From Distichodus sexfasciatus (lineage: Eukaryota; Chordata; Actinopteri; Characiformes; Distichodontidae), in the NCBI GenBank assembly GCA_032718565.1, contig JAVGVS010000633.1, forward strand, positions 106,254-170,253: DNA of 64,000 nt, written 5' to 3'. How positions within the stretch are numbered: position 1 is the stretch's first letter; each line of letters begins with the position of its first letter. The notes beneath the pieces were generated by a model. It made no database searches. It had not been told where the DNA came from and saw only the letters and a program-made list of their open reading frames with translations. Shown here piece after piece: positions 59,763 to 64,000 of the stretch. The position numbers and the translations under genes are program-made.

Positions 59763-59972
59763 TGTTTTTTTGTTATTTATCAAGTTTTGGTAATGAGTGG
59801 AATTTCTCAAATGTTTTATTAGACAGAGGATAAACATGTGAAACAGAAAATGGTGACTGTAGATTTTTCTTAGATCTCAGAGCACATATGGTGTGCGTGT
59901 GTGTGTGTGTGTGTGCGTGTGTGGTTAGAGTCATAATAATAGGCGTTTTATTTATTTATTTATGTCTTAATT

Positions 59973-60214
59973 TGGGGCAGTCGGTAGGGTAACGGTTAGG
60001 GCGTTCGCACTAGGTTTCAGAAGGTGTTTGGAAGGTTGCCGGTTCGAATCCTGGACCGGTAAAGGTACCACTGAAGTGCTCATGAGCAAGGTACCATCTC
60101 CAAGCACCAACTATGTCATCTGCTTCACAGATGGGTCAAATGCAGAAGTCACATTTGGTTGTGGTGCACTGTGTGCTGTGCTGTGTTCACAACGACAAAT
60201 AATCACTCACTTTC
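59973..60214 (+). repeat. SINE family A
   Basis: Head GGGGCAGTCGGTAGGGTAAC, B-box GGTTCGAATCC, a slightly shortened body and the full tail. An extra short segment (TTTCAGAAGGTG) lies in the head. Confidence 0.9.
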
Positions 60215-61009
60215 AACACAAACAGTCAACATTTTACAAGTTACAAATCTGAATGTGGCAATAATATGTCACTTGAGCCCTCCATGTCAGTGGAGTTGGT
60301 TTGAGAGGATTTAGTGTATTTATTGTATTTGAAATTGCACAAATCCATGACTAATCTCAACTGCTTAATGGGTGAAAAATGGCACATATAGCCCTTTATA
60401 GGCTTAATAAGGATATACTATTGTTGTAAATTAATATTACAATGAAATCATCAGACTGCACAGTTACTAAATTGTGAAGCCTAAATCCTGAAGCAACCTC
60501 ACTTGGACTCAGTAGAAGCAGAACATAAATATCTGGACATCATATCCAATAAACCCAGCAGGTTTACAGGCTGGTCAGCTCCTCTTAGAGCCTCTTAGAG
60601 AGAGAAAGTGAGAGAGATGGAGAGAAATGGACAGCGAGAGGGAGAGAGAGAGAGAGGCAGGTTGGAGCTCTGTACGGTAGCAGCCTGCATTTATGTGTCA
60701 GTGGGCGTAGAAGAGGGTTAGACGTAGCGTTATCTGAAATTATATCCTGCCAGCCACCCGGAGCCTGGCACCTCCACTCTGCTGATGAAAAAAACGTGAA
60801 CGATAAACTTCTACTGCAGGCAGGATTCAACGTCCGTCGCTTCCAACTAAGACGGCGGTAAATGTTAAAGAGAATTCCACCGATCGTAAGATTACGAGCA
60901 AATGAGAACGTAAAGGTAGAACTCCACCCTGGCGGGAGAGAGCATTACAGCGGACATGAAAGATGCAGAACTTCGTGCTCAGGTTAAAATGAAAATATTG
61001 TAACTTCGC

Positions 61010-61162
61010 TGTTGTCGTGGGTTCGAATTATACCTCCAGTGCTACTATTGTTCGGTCTCTGAGCAAGACCCTTTATGCCAAATTGCTGTCCCTGTAATAA
61101 GGAAACGGAGGTCGTTCTGGATTAGAGCGTTTGCTAAATGCCATCATTGTTAATGTAAATGA
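61010..61162 (+). repeat. SINE family B, 5' truncated
   Basis: Begins at the B-box (GTGGGTTCGAATTATACC), then the body CTGAGCAAGACCCTTTATGC and the L2-like tail CTGGATTAGAGCGTTTGCTA. Confidence 0.82.
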
Positions 61163-61804
61163 TTTGTAATTTTGGAGTTTGGGCTGGGATCCGATTTGAT
61201 CACTTCCTCTTACAACAAAGTCCTAAATGTCAACGTTTGTTTTGCAATCTAAGTGTAACTGGGAAAAGCCAAACCTCAGGACTGGTGTCTCTTAAGAACA
61301 GAAGTTATTTATTTATGGACTTTATTCATTCTTTCTTTCATTAAAGGCGCATTTATAATTATTATTACGTTTTTCGAATCTGCGCTGTCCGGTACGTCAA
61401 TCAGAGCATTGTAGTAATGGTATTGGCTGAGGTTGCGGCACATTTCACATGGACAAACACACTCTTGCGAATGATCCAGCAATACACACTCATCACACAA
61501 ACCCCATGCGCAAATGGGTAAAAAGCATTTGAATTCTTTGCGGCAGAGAACATAATAAAGTGACTTCCCTCTTTTAAATCGCTGAGAGAGAGAGAGCGAG
61601 CAAGCATGCGGCCAAACTGAGGATCATCAGTGAGTCTGGGGGTAATGAAAAGCAGATACAGTGTGTGTTCGTGCGTGTGTATGCGTGTTTGTTTATTGTG
61701 TTAGCGAGCGGAACTCTGCTGCTCCTGCCAGCCCCACCAGCAGCTCATCTGTTGTGGTTACAGTCGTCAAAATGCAGAACAATGGGGGGAAAGGAAAAAA
61801 AGGA

Positions 61805-61843
61805 GGGCTAGTGTGTGTGCATGTGTGTGTGTGTGTGTGTGTG
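61805..61843. repeat. GT microsatellite
   Basis: A GT run with a few interruptions. Confidence 0.92.
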
Positions 61844-63367
61844 CGCATGAGAGGGGGTGTTTAAAACCATTACCCCCAGCTTTCAGCCTCTTCATATGTT
61901 TCACATCCACAGACCCTGACGTTCTAACCTTTGGCCCATTGCCTGGTTCTGAAAGTCTGACTCGTGACACACACACACAGGTTCAGAGGTAACAGAAACA
62001 CAGAACAGAGCGGCGGATGAATGTATGGAATACGTAATGACACGTTTATCACCACAGGGTCCTTAAAGGGTCCTTAAGGGCAGATGTGTAACGAAGAGGC
62101 TCGGGGGCGCGTCGTATCGAAAGGTCCAAATTTGCGCTTTTTCTTCGTTTTCCGTCATCGGCGTTTGATCAATTTGTCCAAATTAGCCGGACAAGAAAAG
62201 CAGCGAGGAGATAAATGCAGAATGAAGATGAATGCACAGGTAAACATAAAGAGCCCGCTTTCGACATTTTTCACAATCAATGTCGCCCTCTACAGGACAA
62301 AAACAGACAGGGCTGCGGAGATTTGAGGGATCTGATCTCTTCCTTTTACACAACAGTAATTTTTTTTTACTCTTTTTTTCACATTCTCTCACCTTGCCCG
62401 ACTTGTAAGAGCTATATGAGATACGGAATAGCAGACAGGATAATAAAAGGGAAAAGGGAACTTAGATTGCATGTATCCAGGACACCTGGAAAATGTAGTT
62501 CAAAAGCTCGTTCCATTTACTAAATGCGTATCCCAGATACTTTCAAGGATAGGAGTATTCATAGCAGGAGAGACACAGTCTGATCACACGGATTCTATAA
62601 AACCACTCCGTATGACCCACCTACTAATCTCCCAAATTCATTCTTACAATTCTGAGCGATTATTTAATCCCTAAACCTGGAGGGATTCAATCATATTAAA
62701 ATGGCACACTAATAAGATAAGACTATTTTGTTTTTATAGCCAATATTGGATATTGATATTGAATATTGTATTATAGTACAAATTAAATAATCACATTCTA
62801 CATATCTTTATAATCACCTAAACATGATCTAAATCAGATTTGGTGTTTCACTTGTAAAAACGCCATAAAAAAGCAACTAAATGTTGGAAAAGTTGTTTGT
62901 CCATGTTATTAAATACTAAAAATAATTTTAAAAAAATAATACTGCACTTAAATAAATTTAATCCTAATCTGAAATTTAAATTCTAACATTTAATAATCAT
63001 CATCATCACCATCATCGTTATTATTATTATTATACCAGCAATAATAATTATTAGCAGTCATATTTTTATTATTAGTAGTATTACTTTGGAAATTATTACT
63101 TTGGAGTGCTTTGGAATCTGAAAGTTTCTATTTTCCTCGGAACTGCAGTGGACAAACTTAATGCAAATTCTACATCTACTGTATTATTTTCATCACATTT
63201 AAACCACTTTCAGGCTGTTTCATATTTCCCCCTGAAACCAATATTCGGCAATTTGAAAATGGGAGCAAGTTGAGAAAGAGAGGTGCTGGTTCATCTCATA
63301 AAGCCGAGTCATTTCTGCTGTGTCGAGGCGGCGACGCGGGGCGGAGAAGAGAGCAAGAGACACTCAC

Positions 63368-63487
63368 CACGTCTCCCTGCCTGGTGTCCTTTCCCGAGGC
63401 GATCAGGACGTAGTTCCAGGCCAGCAGCAGCAGCAGGGCCAGCGGGATCATATAGAGCTCGAAGTTCCACACCACCACTATGAACAG
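63368..63487 (-). CDS. mctp1: MCTP1 exon with the first membrane segment
   Basis: MCTP1 is a membrane protein with three Ca2+-binding C2 domains and two C-terminal membrane segments, found on endoplasmic reticulum, endosomes and synaptic membranes. This 120-nt exon (CCGTGTAG to GTGAGT on the - strand, phase 0 at both ends) encodes LFIVVVWNFELYMIPLALLL, then LLAWNYVLIASGKDTRQGDV. The apolar run is the first membrane segment, and WNFELYMIPL is a hallmark of the family. The C2-domain exons lie beyond the right edge of the window. The 3' splice site has a (TG)11 run 20-41 nt upstream in place of a plain pyrimidine tract. Confidence 0.96.
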
Positions 63488-64000
63488 CTACACGGACGGC
63501 CGCAGCCACACACACACACACACACACAGAGAAAAGAGACAAAAGACTCGAGATGAAAGAACAGACCGGAGAAACGGACGCTCAGGACATCTCTTTAATT
63601 CTGCAAACTATTGAACATTTTCATTCACGCACTTTTAAATTCATCGTTTTATTCTGTCATAAAATCATTTAACACGTTCGTCTAAAAACGAGGATATTTG
63701 ACAAAATATTAGAGGTTAAGATGATGAGAGCATTTCAGACATTGGCCAAAAACCATTGTCAAATTTGACAACTTCTCCGTATTTAAATCCACTTTATGCT
63801 GCTGATCTGATTTAATCAAATTTGAGCGCCAACATTAAACAGGCCTTTATTTTAGCCTGGTACTTTAGACAGAATGCAAGAATCCGGTGTGTGTTGAGAA
63901 AACACTTCCAACAAACCTGCACAAGACTAATATGTGCTCATATAGACTCGCTTAATAAAAAAATATATATATATATTTATATATATATATACATATACAC
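63488..64000 (-). other. mctp1: mctp1 intron upstream of the first membrane-segment exon
   Basis: AT-rich intron sequence ending at the window edge in a TA-rich run (63960-64000). No further exon was seen. Confidence 0.8.
63507..63528 (-). repeat. (TG)11 repeat next to an mctp1 3' splice site
   Basis: Eleven CA units on the + strand, TG on the mctp1 sense strand, 20 nt upstream of the exon. A pyrimidine-rich run (CTCTTTTCTC) lies just further upstream. Confidence 0.95.

Larger units (their letters stand above)
50997..63367 (-). other. mctp1: mctp1 intron (12.4 kb)
   Basis: From GTGAGT at 63367 to TTCCCAG. It holds SINEs of all three families, a hairpin-forming inverted repeat, GT microsatellites and unique segments. 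GC-rich stretch 53760-55620 has overlapping frames of up to 182 codons on both strands with no family resemblance. The right half (62650-63250) is AT-rich and plain. Confidence 0.85.

Overview
The window is vertebrate nuclear DNA, almost certainly from a teleost fish. It is intron-dominated, with two spliced protein-coding loci, hundreds of bases of CA/GA/TA microsatellite, at least three tRNA-derived SINE families in many copies, a dead Tc1-type transposon and several hAT-like and fold-back elements. There are no operons or bacterial features.

Genes. On the + strand, one terminal coding exon (9672-10168) carries the end of an ankyrin repeat and a helical C-terminal tail; I read it as the last exon of slf1 (ankrd32). 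On the - strand, six exons at 63368-63487, 50940-50996, 31295-31404, 30310-30419, 29766-29863 and 19180-19251 join in frame. They encode the last 188 residues of MCTP1 (multiple C2 and transmembrane domain protein 1): first membrane segment, acidic linker, second membrane segment and basic tail. Splice sites and phases (0, 0, 2, 1, 0) all agree. The two genes run tail to tail about 8 kb apart, as SLF1 and MCTP1 do on human 5q15; this neighbourhood is the main support for the slf1 name.

Layout. 1-9671: slf1 intron or upstream sequence with two long inverted-repeat pairs, SINEs and a hAT MITE. 9672-11335: slf1 last exon and 3' UTR, the UTR largely a 40-bp minisatellite, with a poly(A) signal at 11310. 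11336-19179: convergent intergenic region with a TTAA-flanked fold-back element, a diverged copy of the slf1 3' end and a hAT-like composite. 19180-29863: last two mctp1 exons around a 10.5-kb intron with a 44-bp higher-order minisatellite. 29864-31404: three closely spaced exons. 31405-50939: a 19.5-kb intron with the Tc1 remnant, a tRNA-Pro-like sequence, chimeric SINEs and a CA-rich minisatellite. 50940-63487: the acidic-linker exon, a 12.4-kb intron with a near-perfect hairpin, and the first membrane-segment exon.

No undescribed multi-gene system is visible. The items most worth following are: TG repeats about 20 nt upstream of two mctp1 3' splice sites; the frame-neutral acidic mini-exon; the minisatellite with an inverted unit in the slf1 3' UTR; the diverged second copy of the slf1 3' end; the 96-bp inverted repeat at 37/3703; and SINEs in which different tRNA-type heads sit on one shared body.
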